A stretch of DNA of 64,000 nt from Sphingomonas sp. Leaf208. GTDB taxonomy: Bacteria; Pseudomonadota; Alphaproteobacteria; Sphingomonadales; Sphingomonadaceae. Below the pieces are notes generated by a model, which was not told the origin of the DNA, made no database searches, and saw only the letters and a program-made list of their open reading frames with translations. Shown piece after piece: positions 46,620 to 59,641 of the stretch. Made by a program: the position numbers and the translations under genes. The stretch covers positions 310,001 through 374,000 of the forward strand of contig NZ_LMKH01000034.1 in NCBI RefSeq assembly GCF_001421415.1, given 5' to 3'. The stretch's first letter is position 1. Each line of letters starts with the position of its first letter.

Positions 46620-47291
46620 CTAATCCGCTGACCGACCCTTAAACCCCTGCGCCACCACGAACCACTCCACCGACCCCTTACGGCTAGCCGGCGGCTTGGC
46701 ATGCTTCACCGTCTTGAAGTTCCGCTTCATCTCCGCAACCAGCTCGGAGTCTGCACCACCTGCGAACACCTTCGACACGAACGTCCCACCCGGCTCCAGC
46801 ACTTCGCAGGCAAAGTGCAGCGCGGTCTCGACCAGCGCCATCGTCCGCAACGCATCGGTCTGCGGATGCCCGACCGTATTCGCCGCCATGTCCGACAACA
46901 CCAGGTCCGGCGCGCCACCCAAGGCCTCGATCAACTTGCCAGGCGCGGCATCGTCAAGAAAATCCATCTCGAAGATCGTCACGCCCTCGATCGGATCGAC
47001 CGGTAGCAGGTCGATGCCGACGACCGTCGCCTTGGGTATTCGCCGGCGGATCACCTGCGCCCAGCCACCCGGCGCGAGGCCGAGATCGACGACGCGCTTC
47101 GACCCGCGGATCAGCTCGAACCGCTCGTCGAGCTCGATCAGCTTGTAGGCCGCCCGGCTGCGATAGCCGTCCGCCTTCGCGCGCTTCACATACGGATCGT
47201 TCAGCTGCCGCTCGAGCCAGCGCGTCGACTGCGCGGTCCGCTTCCGCGCGGTAAGCACGCGGACATGACCGCCGGAACCACCGCGGCTCAT
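46620..47291 (-). CDS. rlmE: 23S rRNA (uridine-2'-O)-methyltransferase RlmE/FtsJ
   Basis: Methylates U2552 of 23S rRNA in late 50S assembly. 223 residues from ATG 47291. SAM-binding motif VVDLGLAPGGWAQVIRRRI near residue 68; the catalytic K-D-K-E residues are spread over RAAYKLIELDERF (Lys), LVLSDMAANTVGH (Asp), FVSKVF (Lys) and the C-terminal Glu. The ATG overlaps the gppA stop in an ATGA quartet, so the pair is co-translated. The last two codons and the TAG stop are supplied by the hairpin of the 0.4-kb inverted-repeat element. Confidence 0.95.
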   Translation of the reverse strand: MSRGGSGGHVRVLTARKRTAQSTRWLERQLNDPYVKRAKADGYRSRAAYKLIELDERFELIRGSKRVVDLGLAPGGWAQVIRRRIPKATVVGIDLLPVDPIEGVTIFEMDFLDDAAPGKLIEALGGAPDLVLSDMAANTVGHPQTDALRTMALVETALHFACEVLEPGGTFVSKVFAGGADSELVAEMKRNFKTVKHAKPPASRKGSVEWFVVAQGFKGRSAD

Positions 47292-48352
47292 GCCACCGCT
47301 CCCGTGGCTTTGCCGGGCTTGGGCGAACCCATCAGTCCGCGCAGGATACCCTCGCGAATGCCGCGGTCGGCGATGCCGAGCCGTTCGGCGGGCCACAAAT
47401 CCATGATCGTCTCCAGAATGGCACAGCCCGCGACCACCAGGTCGGCGCGCTCGTTGCCGATGCACGGCAGCTTGGCGCGCTCCGTGATCGACATATGGGA
47501 AAGGTCGGCGCTGATCTTGCGCATCGCCGAGGCGGGCACGATCAGCCCATCGACAACCGAGCGGTCGTAATGGCTGAGCCCGAGATGCACGCTGCCGAGC
47601 GTCGTCACCGTGCCACTGGTGCCGAGCAAACGCGGCCGCTCGATATGCCGGGGTAGGCGGGCTGCAAACCCCGCGAAACTGTCCGCAACGACCTGACGCA
47701 TCTTCGCATACGCGGCACGACGGCCGCCTTCGCCCTCACCGCCACCGGCATGCTCGGTCAGCGACACCACGCCCCACGGCGCCGAATGCCAGTCGAGCAC
47801 GGTCGGGATCGGCGTCGAGGTATCGACCAGCACGAGCTCGGTCGAGCCGCCGCCGATATCGAACACGAGCGCGGGATCCTCCCCCGGCTCGATCAGCGCA
47901 TGGCAGCCGAGCACCGCCAGCCGCGCCTCTTCCTCGGCGGAAATGATGTCGAGATGGATGCCCGTCTCGGCGAGCGCGCGCGCGATGAACGCAGGCCCGT
48001 TCGACGCCTGCCGACATGCCTCCGTCGCGACCGATCGCGCCAACGTGACGTTGCGCCGCTGAAGCTTGTCCGAACACACGCGCAAGGCCGCGATCGTCCG
48101 CTCGATCGCCGCGTCGCTCAGCTTGCCGGTCGAGGCCAGGCCCTCGCCAAGCCGGACGATTCGCGAGAACGCATCGATCACCGCAAACCCGCCAGCCTGC
48201 GGCCGCGCGATCAGCAATCTGCAATTGTTAGTGCCGAGATCCAGCGCGGCAAACGCCTGCGCATCGGCCCACCGCCCACGAGAGGGCCGGGTCGCCGCCG
48301 GACGGGCAGGACCATCCTGCCGGAACGGCATTCGGGCGGAAACATCCCCCAT
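47288..48352 (-). CDS. exopolyphosphatase / pppGpp phosphohydrolase family (Ppx/GppA)
   Basis: A 354-residue phosphatase of the ASKHA fold acting on polyphosphate or pppGpp. The phosphate-1 motif AFAALDLGTNNCRLLIARP lies near residue 38 and the phosphate-2 motif ALVFDIGGGSTELVLVD near 165. SVATEACRQASNG and LLGTSGTVTTLGSVHLGL are also family-conserved. This is the short form without the C-terminal HD-like domains. It is upstream of rlmE with a 4-nt overlap. ATG 48352; an ATG seven codons in is an alternative. Confidence 0.92.
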   Translation of the reverse strand: MGDVSARMPFRQDGPARPAATRPSRGRWADAQAFAALDLGTNNCRLLIARPQAGGFAVIDAFSRIVRLGEGLASTGKLSDAAIERTIAALRVCSDKLQRRNVTLARSVATEACRQASNGPAFIARALAETGIHLDIISAEEEARLAVLGCHALIEPGEDPALVFDIGGGSTELVLVDTSTPIPTVLDWHSAPWGVVSLTEHAGGGEGEGGRRAAYAKMRQVVADSFAGFAARLPRHIERPRLLGTSGTVTTLGSVHLGLSHYDRSVVDGLIVPASAMRKISADLSHMSITERAKLPCIGNERADLVVAGCAILETIMDLWPAERLGIADRGIREGILRGLMGSPKPGKATGAVA

Positions 48353-48516
48353 CGCCGTAAAACTCGCTATCTATGTCTGCCGCCGCGGGAAAATACCCGC
48401 TCGGTGCTTGGAGACGAATGTAGCGCGGCGGCGCGATTACGCAAGCGAAGTGGCGGAACGGCATCATCTTGGCGTTGACAGCTTCGGCGGCCCCCCGTAG
48501 AGCCCGCCCTCGCTGA

Positions 48517-48590
48517 TGCCCCGTCGTCTAATGGTAAGACTGCGGTTTCTGATACCGCCTATTGAGGTTCGAATCCTCACGGGGCATCCA
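48517..48590 (+). tRNA. tRNA-Gln (anticodon CUG)
   Basis: A 74-nt tRNA with encoded CCA. The acceptor stem TGCCCCG pairs with CGGGGCA, the anticodon arm GCGGT-TTCTGAT-ACCGC shows CTG at 34-36, and the T arm contains GGTTCGAATCC. Confidence 0.95.
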
Positions 48591-48958
48591 GCGCTTCCCG
48601 CCTGAGCGGTCGAGGCCATTCCAAAACAAACGACGAGTTCAACGAGCACCTTGGCGCTTGATGATCCCTGCATGCGTCGACCGGCTGCTCGGTCGGGTAA
48701 GCGCCGTTTTGCACTCGGTCGAGTAAGGCGACACGGAAGCCGCTTGCCCGAATTCGCCTCGGGACATGAATCCGCCGGTCACGATGCAAGACGCAGTCGC
48801 CATGCTCCACGCCGCCTTGGCGCTAAGAATTTTTCCACTGACGCCAAAGCTAGGCGCTAAGATTGGTTGAAACGCTCTAAGCCAGCGTCACCGATAAGGC
48901 GGTATCGACTGTTCGACGTCGTTACTTTTACAGGCTTGGGGCGCTGATATCCTCGCGT
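48591..48958. other. intergenic region, tRNA-Gln to immunity gene
   Basis: About 370 bp with no convincing gene. It contains a direct repeat GGCGCTAAGA (near 48819 and 48853) and a lower-GC patch around AAGAATTTTTCC. I found no second copy of the tRNA 3' end that would mark an integration site. Confidence 0.4.
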
Positions 48959-49270
48959 TCATTCCCTTGCGTCGCGCAGCGCTTCCAACTGAACCAGTCT
49001 CACCGGATCGTCGGCTGCGAGCGCCTCTTCGAGATAAAAGTTGTGCGCTATATCCCGCACCACCCGCTGCGCCTCGCCGCTATATTCCTCGGCAATTGCG
49101 GCGAAGGCGTCGATCAGTTCGCGTAAAAAATCTTTATCTAAATTTTCGAGCTGGTCCGCTAGCGCTTCCATCATCGTGACGGCCGTATCCAGGTTTAGCT
49201 CCTCTTCCTCGGTCAGCTCAAGAAAAACGACATAGTCCGCAATGATGTGTGCGATCTGGGTAACTATCAT
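48959..49270 (-). CDS. candidate immunity protein for adjacent polymorphic toxin
   Basis: A 103-residue acidic, all-helical small protein (MIVTQIAHIIADYVVFLEL, then DTAVTMMEALADQLENLD). No signal peptide and no family I can name. Its ATG overlaps the stop of the toxin gene in an ATGA quartet, the classic order of toxin C-terminus followed by immunity gene. Part of the gene (around 49121-49160) is distinctly AT-rich against its surroundings, which suggests recent transfer. The immunity role is inferred from size, charge and context. Confidence 0.6.
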   Translation of the reverse strand: MIVTQIAHIIADYVVFLELTEEEELNLDTAVTMMEALADQLENLDKDFLRELIDAFAAIAEEYSGEAQRVVRDIAHNFYLEEALAADDPVRLVQLEALRDARE

Positions 49271-50364
49271 GGTTTGACGACCCTTACCTTGATGTTGGTG
49301 ACGTTCATCCTCTTTAGGAGCTTAAGTGCCTTAATCTTCTGCACAGGAGTAGGAACTTCCCATACTCCAATAAGGCGATGTTGTGCCAAGACTTCCGATT
49401 GTCGCAAAATCTGGGACCGTGCACGTGGTGCGGTGACTATTTTCCATTTCCGGTCGATCACGTAATCGCCCTGGATTCCGTCGAACTTTACGGGTCGCTT
49501 TGAGCTGTCCGGCATCGTTCGTATCAACGTCGGCGCTTGACCGGGGCGCGAGCCAACCGCAGTATCGTTATACGTTTTCCAAGGTTTGTCGGACGTGACA
49601 GTCTCCTTCACCCAGCCAATCTGTGGCGGATCGTAGATCGTGCGGGGCCTCGCCATGCGCAGGCTGCGCATCGCCGAAACCTTGGAGAGCACCGCCCCAG
49701 GTGCGACCGCCAGCGCAATGTTTCCAGCGACTGATCCCGTGGCGCGACCGATCTCGCGGGCCGAGGCGTTGTCGACCGCGGCTGCCGCGCGCGTAAGCTG
49801 GACACGAGCTGGCGTATCTTCGGCAGCGATCGCAGTGTCGATCAAGCCCGCTATCCCGCGGCCGGCGTTGCGAACGGTGGTGACCGGATTTGTCGTCAGC
49901 GCAGCACGCACGCCAGTCACCGTTCCCGCGCTGACATCGTAAAGCCCCTGACCGACTCCACCGACGAATTCGGCAACAGGGCTCGACTGACTACTTGGCG
50001 GCGTTACCGGAGCGCGCGCGGGCGGTATTCCGACCGACCCGTGCTCTAATGATCTCTAGCCAACTCCCGCTAGCGGTCTCGCCTCCGGCACTTTGGCTTT
50101 CGGGTGCGCCGCAGTCCGCGACCCGATTCTTGGAGCGCGACCGACATGGGAGGACGTGCGACCGTTCCCGGCGTAAGTCGTATCGCCGTTGCTCGATCCA
50201 TCATGGCGTCCCGCGCCTGCGAAGGTAAACTGGCCGTCCGCCAAATCATGCCATGGATTATATTTGAGTTCGAGACCGTCAGGACCCAGCGCCGATGGCA
50301 CCTTGCCCGTCCGCAACCACCGCGAGAACGCGTTCCGCTCGCTACTGCCTGATGCCTGGACCAT
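49267..50364 (-). pseudogene. polymorphic toxin, restriction-endonuclease-fold-like C-terminus, in-frame amber at codon 103
   Basis: One reading frame of 366 codons interrupted only by TAG at 50056-50058. The N-terminal 102 residues (from ATG 50364, GGGGGA upstream) contain LKYNPWHDLADGQFTFAGAG, a linker motif seen in secreted toxins. After the stop the frame continues with PVAEFVGGVGQGLYDVSAGT and LTTNPVTTVRNAGRGIAGLID, then a C-terminal domain with VKFDGIQGDYVIDRKWKIVT, RQSEVLAQHRLIGVWEVPT and NVTNIKVRVV. That resembles the Tox-REase-5-type nuclease domain (assigned from memory of the motif, not searched). Probably a recently inactivated toxin, or a suppressed or mis-sequenced stop. Confidence 0.7.
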
Positions 50365-50478
50365 ACCATCCCCCGCTGTCTTTGCGGTGAGAACATCTGA
50401 GCAACATTGTCCTACAAGTCAAGCGCGGCACACAGTGGTGCGCAGCTTGATCGTCTATAAGGCGCGATGCTTATAGTG

Positions 50479-50565
50479 TGGTGCCCGGAAGAGGACTCGA
50501 ACCTCCACGACCTTGCGATCGCCAGCACCTGAAGCTGGTGCGTCTACCAATTCCGCCATCCGGGC
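50479..50565 (-). tRNA. tRNA-Leu (anticodon CAG)
   Basis: An 87-nt class II tRNA with encoded CCA. The acceptor GCCCGGA pairs with TCCGGGC, the anticodon arm CCAGC-TTCAGGT-GCTGG shows CAG, a variable arm is present, and the T arm contains GGTTCGAGTCC. Confidence 0.95.
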
Positions 50566-50677
50566 ACGGGGTAGGAGGGCGCCTCTAGGGGAGGGTCGCG
50601 ATGCTTGTCAACACGCCTCTTGCTGGGGCAAGGGGTTATTCGTGATTGGCAGGCAAAACAAAGTGGACGGACGCGCG

Positions 50678-51631
50678 ATGAACGACAAACTGGTGACGCT
50701 GATCGGGGGCGGCGGTTTCGTCGGCCGCTATGTCGCACAGGCGCTGCTGGCGACGGGCGCTCGCGTCCGCATCGCACAGCGCGATCCGCGGCAGGCGTTC
50801 TTCCTAAAGCCGCTCGGCGGACTCGGCCAGACGCAGTTCGTCGGTGCCGACGTCACCAAGCCCGAGACGATCGCGCATGCGGTGCATGGCTCGGATGTCG
50901 TGGTGAACCTGGTCGGCGTGCTGGCGGGCGATTTCCAGCGCGTCCAGGCGCTGGGCGCGCAGACCGTCGCGCAGGCGGCGGCTAAGGCCGGCGTCGGCGC
51001 GCTGGTGCACGTCTCGGCGATCGGCGCGGATCCGGAGTCTGCGTCGGCGTACGGCAAGTCGAAGGGGCAGGGCGAGGCGGCCGTACTCGAGGCGTTCCCC
51101 AACGCGACGATCCTGCGGCCCTCGATCGTGTTTGGCCAGGAAGACCAGTTCGTGAACCGCTTTGCCGGCATGATCGCCAAGGCGCCGGTGGTTCCGGTGC
51201 TGCGCGCAGGCGCCAAGTTCCAACCCGTGTTCGTCGGCAACGTGGCGGACGCCGTGGTCGCAGCGGCCTCCGATCCCGAGACGTTCGGCGGCAAGACCTT
51301 CGAGCTCGGCGGGCCCGACATCATCACGATGAGCAATCTCATCCGCTGGATCGCCAAGACGATCGGTCGCAACCCTTCGATCGTCGAGTTGCCGGACTTT
51401 GCCGGGGCGCTGATCGCCAAGGGCGGCTTCCTGCCGGGTGCGCCAATCACCAGGGACCAGTGGACGATGCTGCAAAGCGACAATATCGTCACCGGCACCG
51501 ATGGCCTCGCGGCGTTCGGGATCGAGGCGACGCCGCTGTCGACGGTCGCGCCGGGCTGGCTGGTACGCTTTCGCAAGGCTGGACGGTTCGGCCGTCGCGC
51601 CGAGACGCATGCGGAAGTTCATGTCGCCTGA
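50678..51631 (+). CDS. complex I NDUFA9-like NAD(P)-binding protein
   Basis: A 317-residue short-chain dehydrogenase-like protein of the extended/atypical SDR type. The Rossmann motif VTLIGGGGFVGRYVAQAL is at residues 6-23; VVNLVGVLAGDFQRVQ, LVHVSAIGADPESASAYGKSK (YxxxK near residue 127) and ILRPSIVFGQEDQFVNRF follow. It matches NDUFA9-family proteins associated with respiratory complex I. ATG 50678 is chosen; the frame opens further upstream through the tRNA-Leu gene, which cannot be coding. It is followed by uppP after 58 bp. Confidence 0.9.
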   Translation: MNDKLVTLIGGGGFVGRYVAQALLATGARVRIAQRDPRQAFFLKPLGGLGQTQFVGADVTKPETIAHAVHGSDVVVNLVGVLAGDFQRVQALGAQTVAQAAAKAGVGALVHVSAIGADPESASAYGKSKGQGEAAVLEAFPNATILRPSIVFGQEDQFVNRFAGMIAKAPVVPVLRAGAKFQPVFVGNVADAVVAAASDPETFGGKTFELGGPDIITMSNLIRWIAKTIGRNPSIVELPDFAGALIAKGGFLPGAPITRDQWTMLQSDNIVTGTDGLAAFGIEATPLSTVAPGWLVRFRKAGRFGRRAETHAEVHVA

Positions 51632-51689
51632 TCCTGCGCGTGCTACCTACCCTTGAGACTGCCCTGACCTACCGCGCCGGAGCTCCCGC

Positions 51690-52499
51690 TTGACCGAACT
51701 TCTCACCGTCATCCTCCTCGGCATCGTCGAGGGGATCACCGAATTCCTGCCCGTCTCCTCGACCGGGCATCTGATCCTCGCGACGCGGTTGCTCGGCTAT
51801 GACGCGGGGCGCTGGGAGGTGTTCAACGTCGTCATCCAGCTCGGCGCGATCCTGGCGATCGTGGTGCTGTACTGGCGGACGTTCTGGGCAGTCGGCATGG
51901 GGCTGTTGAAGCGTGAGCCGAAATCCTGGCTGTTCCTGCGCAACCTGGTGGTCGCGTTTATCCCGGCGGCGGTGATCGGTCTCGCGTTGCACAAGCATAT
52001 CGAGGCGCTGCTCGGGAACGCGGAGGTCGTCGCGATCGCGCTGATCGTCGGCGGCTTCGCGATCCTCGCGGTCGAGCGGTTCGCGCCGCGCAGCGACATC
52101 AGCGGCGTGGCGGACATCCCGCTGAAGACGGTAATTGGTATCGGTTTCCTTCAGTGCCTCGCGATGGTCCCCGGCGTCAGCCGCTCTGGTGCGACGATTC
52201 TCGGTGCGTTGGCGCTGGGCGTCGAGCGGCGCACTGCGGCCGAGTTCAGCTTCTTTCTTGCCATCCCGACGATGTTAGGGGCAAGCGCGCTCGAACTGCT
52301 GAAGAACCGCGATGCGATCGCGAGCGGCGGCGGTGTGGGGCTTGGTGCGATCGCGATCGGCGCTGCGGTGTCGTTCATCGTCGCGCTGCTGGTCGTGAAG
52401 TGGTTCGTCGGCATCGTCACCAAGCACGGGTTCGTGCCTTTTGCCTGGTACCGGGTAGCTGCCGGCTCGGCCGCACTGGTCTGGCTGCTTAGCAAGTAG
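51690..52499 (+). CDS. uppP: undecaprenyl-diphosphatase
   Basis: Recycles the lipid carrier of cell-wall synthesis by removing a phosphate from undecaprenyl pyrophosphate. A 269-residue, multi-helix membrane protein. The two active-site motifs are present: GIVEGITEFLPVSSTGHLIL near residue 11 and MVPGVSRSGATILGALALG near 160. The start is TTG 51690 with GGAG about seven bases upstream. Confers basal bacitracin tolerance in many bacteria. Confidence 0.95.
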   Translation: MTELLTVILLGIVEGITEFLPVSSTGHLILATRLLGYDAGRWEVFNVVIQLGAILAIVVLYWRTFWAVGMGLLKREPKSWLFLRNLVVAFIPAAVIGLALHKHIEALLGNAEVVAIALIVGGFAILAVERFAPRSDISGVADIPLKTVIGIGFLQCLAMVPGVSRSGATILGALALGVERRTAAEFSFFLAIPTMLGASALELLKNRDAIASGGGVGLGAIAIGAAVSFIVALLVVKWFVGIVTKHGFVPFAWYRVAAGSAALVWLLSK

Positions 52500-52611
52500 G
52501 CCCACTTCGGCATCAATAAGGCTTGTTGAGAGTTGTTCTTACACAATTTACCTGATTTGACGAATTAATACGTCAGCTATCCTGGCATAATGGGCGATTT
52601 TACGGTGACAA

Positions 52612-52646
52612 GCCTCCGACGGCGCAATAACGCGGCTGTCGGAGGC
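52612..52646 (+). promoter_or_regulatory. RBS-sequestering hairpin before gltD
   Basis: A perfect 9-bp inverted repeat, GCCTCCGAC and GTCGGAGGC, around a 17-base loop. The right arm contains GGAGG, the gltD ribosome binding site, five bases before the ATG. Pairing would hide the site, so translation may be controlled. Tentative promoter elements (TTGACG at 52557, TATCCT at 52578, spacing 15) lie upstream. Confidence 0.5.
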
Positions 52647-52650
52647 ATGT

Positions 52651-54093
52651 ATGGCGAACGATTCGATGCTAAAGTTTGTCGGGCGGGAGCAATCCTATCC
52701 GGCAAAGCGCACCGCGGATGAGCGGCAGGAGGATTTCCGCGAGATCGCGCAGCGATACGCGGTTCAACCCGCCGAGGAGCAGGCCGGGCGCTGCTCGCAG
52801 TGCGGCGTGCCCTATTGTTCGGTCCACTGCCCGCTGCACAACCACATTCCCGACTGGCTCAGGCTGACCGCGGAAGGTCGGTTGCGCGAGGCGTATGAAC
52901 TCAGCAACGCGACCTCGACCATGCCCGAGATCTGCGGCCGGATCTGCCCACAGGACCGGCTCTGCGAAGGCAATTGCGTCATCGAATTCACCGGGCACGG
53001 CGCGGTCACGATCGGCTCGGTCGAGAAGTTCATCACCGATACCGCCTGGGAAAATGGCTGGGTCGAGCCGCTGGTTCCCGGCAAGTCGCGCGGCCAGTCG
53101 GTTGGCGTGATCGGTGCCGGCCCGGCGGGCCTGACCGCGGCGGAATATCTGCGCGGGCACGGCTATGACGTCCACGTCTACGACCGCTACGATCGCGCGG
53201 GCGGGTTGCTCACCTACGGCATCCCCGGCTTCAAGCTCGAAAAGCCGATCGTCATGCGCCGGGTCGAGCGGCTCAAGGCCGCCGGCATCGTCTTCCACGA
53301 AGGCTTCGCGGTCGGCGACGATGCGAGCCTCGACGATCTCCGCCAGCGCCACGACGCGATCCTGATCGCGACCGGCGTCTACAAGGCGCGCGCGATGGAC
53401 CTGCCCGGCGGCGGATCGAACGGCGTGGTCGCCGCGCTCGATTTCCTCGTCGCGTCGAACCGCAAGGGCTTCGGCGACGCCGTCCCCGCGTTCGACGACG
53501 GCAGCCTCAATGCCGAGGGCAAGGACGTCGTCGTGATCGGCGGCGGCGACACCGCGATGGACTGCGTCCGCACCGCGATCCGCCAGGGCGCCAAGTCGGT
53601 GAAGTGCCTCTACCGCCGCGATCGCGCCAACATGCCCGGCTCGCAGCGCGAAGTCGCCAACGCCGAGGAGGAAGGCGTCGAGTTCGTCTGGCTCTCCGGC
53701 CCGCAGAGCTTCGATGGCGGTGACACCGTGTCGAGCGTCAAAGTCCGGAAAATGCGCCTTGGTGCGCCTGATGCGAGCGGCCGCCGCGCACCCGAACCCG
53801 ATCCCGCCGGCGACTATTCGGTGAACGCGGATCTCGTCATCAAGGCGCTCGGCTTCGACGCCGAGGACCTGCCGACGCTGTTCGCAACGCCGGAACTGGG
53901 CGTGAGCCGCTGGGGCACCGTGCTCGTCGACGGCAAGACGCTGATGACCTCGCTCGACGGCGTGTTCGCGGCAGGCGACATCGTCCGCGGCGCAAGCCTC
54001 GTCGTCTGGGCAATCCGCGATGGCCGCGATGTGGCGGCAACGATGCACAAGTGGCTGAAGACCAAGGCAGCCAACGCAAAGGTAGCGGCGTGA
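52651..54093 (+). CDS. gltD: glutamate synthase (NADPH) small subunit
   Basis: FAD-containing subunit that passes electrons from NADPH to the large subunit for glutamate formation from 2-oxoglutarate and glutamine. 480 residues. N-terminal Fe-S ligands are Cys48, 51, 56 and 60 (CSQCGVPYCSVHC) and Cys95, 99, 105 and 109 (CGRICPQDRLCEGNC). FAD motif VGVIGAGPAGLTAAEYL near residue 150; NADPH motif VVVIGGGDTAMDCVRTAI near 291. It precedes gltB here, with two extra genes between them; its TGA overlaps the GTG of the next gene. Confidence 0.96.
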   Translation: MANDSMLKFVGREQSYPAKRTADERQEDFREIAQRYAVQPAEEQAGRCSQCGVPYCSVHCPLHNHIPDWLRLTAEGRLREAYELSNATSTMPEICGRICPQDRLCEGNCVIEFTGHGAVTIGSVEKFITDTAWENGWVEPLVPGKSRGQSVGVIGAGPAGLTAAEYLRGHGYDVHVYDRYDRAGGLLTYGIPGFKLEKPIVMRRVERLKAAGIVFHEGFAVGDDASLDDLRQRHDAILIATGVYKARAMDLPGGGSNGVVAALDFLVASNRKGFGDAVPAFDDGSLNAEGKDVVVIGGGDTAMDCVRTAIRQGAKSVKCLYRRDRANMPGSQREVANAEEEGVEFVWLSGPQSFDGGDTVSSVKVRKMRLGAPDASGRRAPEPDPAGDYSVNADLVIKALGFDAEDLPTLFATPELGVSRWGTVLVDGKTLMTSLDGVFAAGDIVRGASLVVWAIRDGRDVAATMHKWLKTKAANAKVAA

Positions 54094-54386
54094 GGTTGAA
54101 CCCCGAAGAGGTCGCGGCGATCAAGGAGGCCGCTGTGGAGACGTTCGGCGAAACCGCGGTCGTGCGCCTTTTCGGCAGCCGAGTCGACGACAGCGAGCGC
54201 GGCGGCGACATCGATCTCCACATCGAGGTCGATGACGTTGCAGACGAAGGGCGTGCCCGCGGGAAATTCGAGGACAGGCTGTTTCAACGGATCGACCCCC
54301 AAAAGGTCGATGTAGTGCTCACCATCCGTGGCGGTACGCCGCGTGGGTTCGAGCGCATCGCCTATCGCGATGGGATCGTGCTGTGA
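54090..54386 (+). CDS. MNT-type nucleotidyltransferase, putative antitoxin (MntA-like)
   Basis: A 98-residue minimal nucleotidyltransferase. The active site is RLFGSRVDDSERGGDIDLHI: Gly29-Ser30, Asp40 and Asp42, with a third acidic residue Asp74 in QKVDVVL. In MntA/HepT systems this enzyme neutralises the HEPN ribonuclease by AMPylating it. It starts at GTG 54090 inside a GTGA overlap with gltD; a frame opening 13 codons earlier lies inside gltD and is rejected. It ends in a GTGA overlap with the HEPN gene. The pairing with a HEPN gene strongly suggests toxin-antitoxin function, but the position inside the glutamate synthase operon raises a possible role tied to nitrogen metabolism. Confidence 0.85.
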   Translation: MRLNPEEVAAIKEAAVETFGETAVVRLFGSRVDDSERGGDIDLHIEVDDVADEGRARGKFEDRLFQRIDPQKVDVVLTIRGGTPRGFERIAYRDGIVL

Positions 54387-54852
54387 CGGAACCCGAAGAG
54401 GACATCCTCGAAATGATCTGCGACCGGGTGCGGTCGCTTACCATCGCTCTCGACGAGGACATGCGGTTGCTCGGTACCGTACCGGCCGATCTGACGGCGT
54501 TCGGGGCGATGACGGAACACGGCCGCGTCGGATCGCGCGCGCTGCTGAAAACGGTCGAGCAGTTGGAAGACCAGTTGATGCGGCTGTTCCGTACCATTCT
54601 CCAAGCACGCGCCGTGGATACGAAGGACCTGTACGCCCGCGACGTTGCCAACCGGATGGAGTCGCTGCGGATCATCGATAGCGCCGACGGCTGGATGACG
54701 GTCGTCAAGCTGCGCAATCGTCTGGTCCACGACTATCCGCTGACCAGCGAAGCACGGTTCGCCAAGCTGGTCGAGGCGGTCCAGGCCACCGACATTCTCC
54801 GTGCCGCTACCCAGCGCGCGCTCACCTACGTCGACAAGAAGGAATGGTTGGC

Positions 54853-54856
<4 letters not shown>
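54383..54856 (+). CDS. HEPN domain ribonuclease-like protein, putative toxin (HepT-like)
   Basis: A 157-residue all-helical HEPN protein. The catalytic motif Rx4HxY is complete as RNRLVHDY at residues 111-118, including the tyrosine that MntA enzymes modify. Upstream helices such as ALLKTVEQLEDQLMRLFRTI fit the HEPN dimer core. It begins at GTG 54383 (GTGA overlap with the nucleotidyltransferase) and its TGA overlaps the gltB ATG (ATGA). The RNase role is known for the HepT family and inferred here. Confidence 0.85.
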
Positions 54857-59361
<4,505 letters not shown>

Positions 59362-59376
59362 GCCCAAGCCCTCACA

Positions 59377-59565
59377 CCACCCCGGCGAAGGCCGGGGCCC
59401 AGTTGGGGGAGGTCCCTAACGAAGGACGGCGCTTCGTTACCGCGACCTTTCCAACTGGGCCCCGGCCTCCGCCGGGGTGGTACCTCCTGATGAAGTTACC
59501 GACTGCCCTCTTGTTCTCCCGCGAAGGCGGGAGCCCAGTCTGGATCCCCGCCTTCGCGGGGAAAC
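59377..59565. repeat. composite of family A and inverted family B palindromic repeats
   Basis: A family A unit (59377-59481) is followed after 29 bp by an inverted family B unit (59511-59565). They fill most of the 280-bp gap between gltB and the GST gene. Confidence 0.85.
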
Positions 59566-59641
59566 ACTCTTTGAGCGCAGCGTGCGTTAAACCCAACCCG
59601 CGCTAGTGACACAGCCGCCCCCCACCGCCTAAACGGATGGC

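Larger units (their letters stand above)
46216..46626. repeat. 0.4-kb element with about 84-bp imperfect inverted ends
   Basis: The left end (46216-46299) and right end (46543-46626) are reverse complements at most positions. Both start with a GGATTAGC..GCTAATCC hairpin and share GCGGCTTTGCCG and CCCCGGCC segments in the same order. Between them lie a terminator, a small CCCTCTCC/GGAGAGGG hairpin (46349-46373) and a family B repeat. No transposase frame fits inside. The right end reaches into the 3' end of rlmE. Confidence 0.7.

Noticed and set aside
48577..48810. 77-aa open frame next to tRNA-Gln on the minus strand
   Set aside because: Starts inside the tRNA-Gln flank region, His/Arg-rich, no ribosome binding site or family.
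48517..50565. tRNA-borne integrative element with attachment-site repeats
   Set aside because: No integrase gene and no duplicated tRNA 3' end could be found; the region is kept only as a small toxin/immunity island.
52669..54048. 459-aa open frame antisense to gltD
   Set aside because: Composition (HRR, DRD, AVE runs) is that of an antisense shadow; gltD has complete cofactor motifs.
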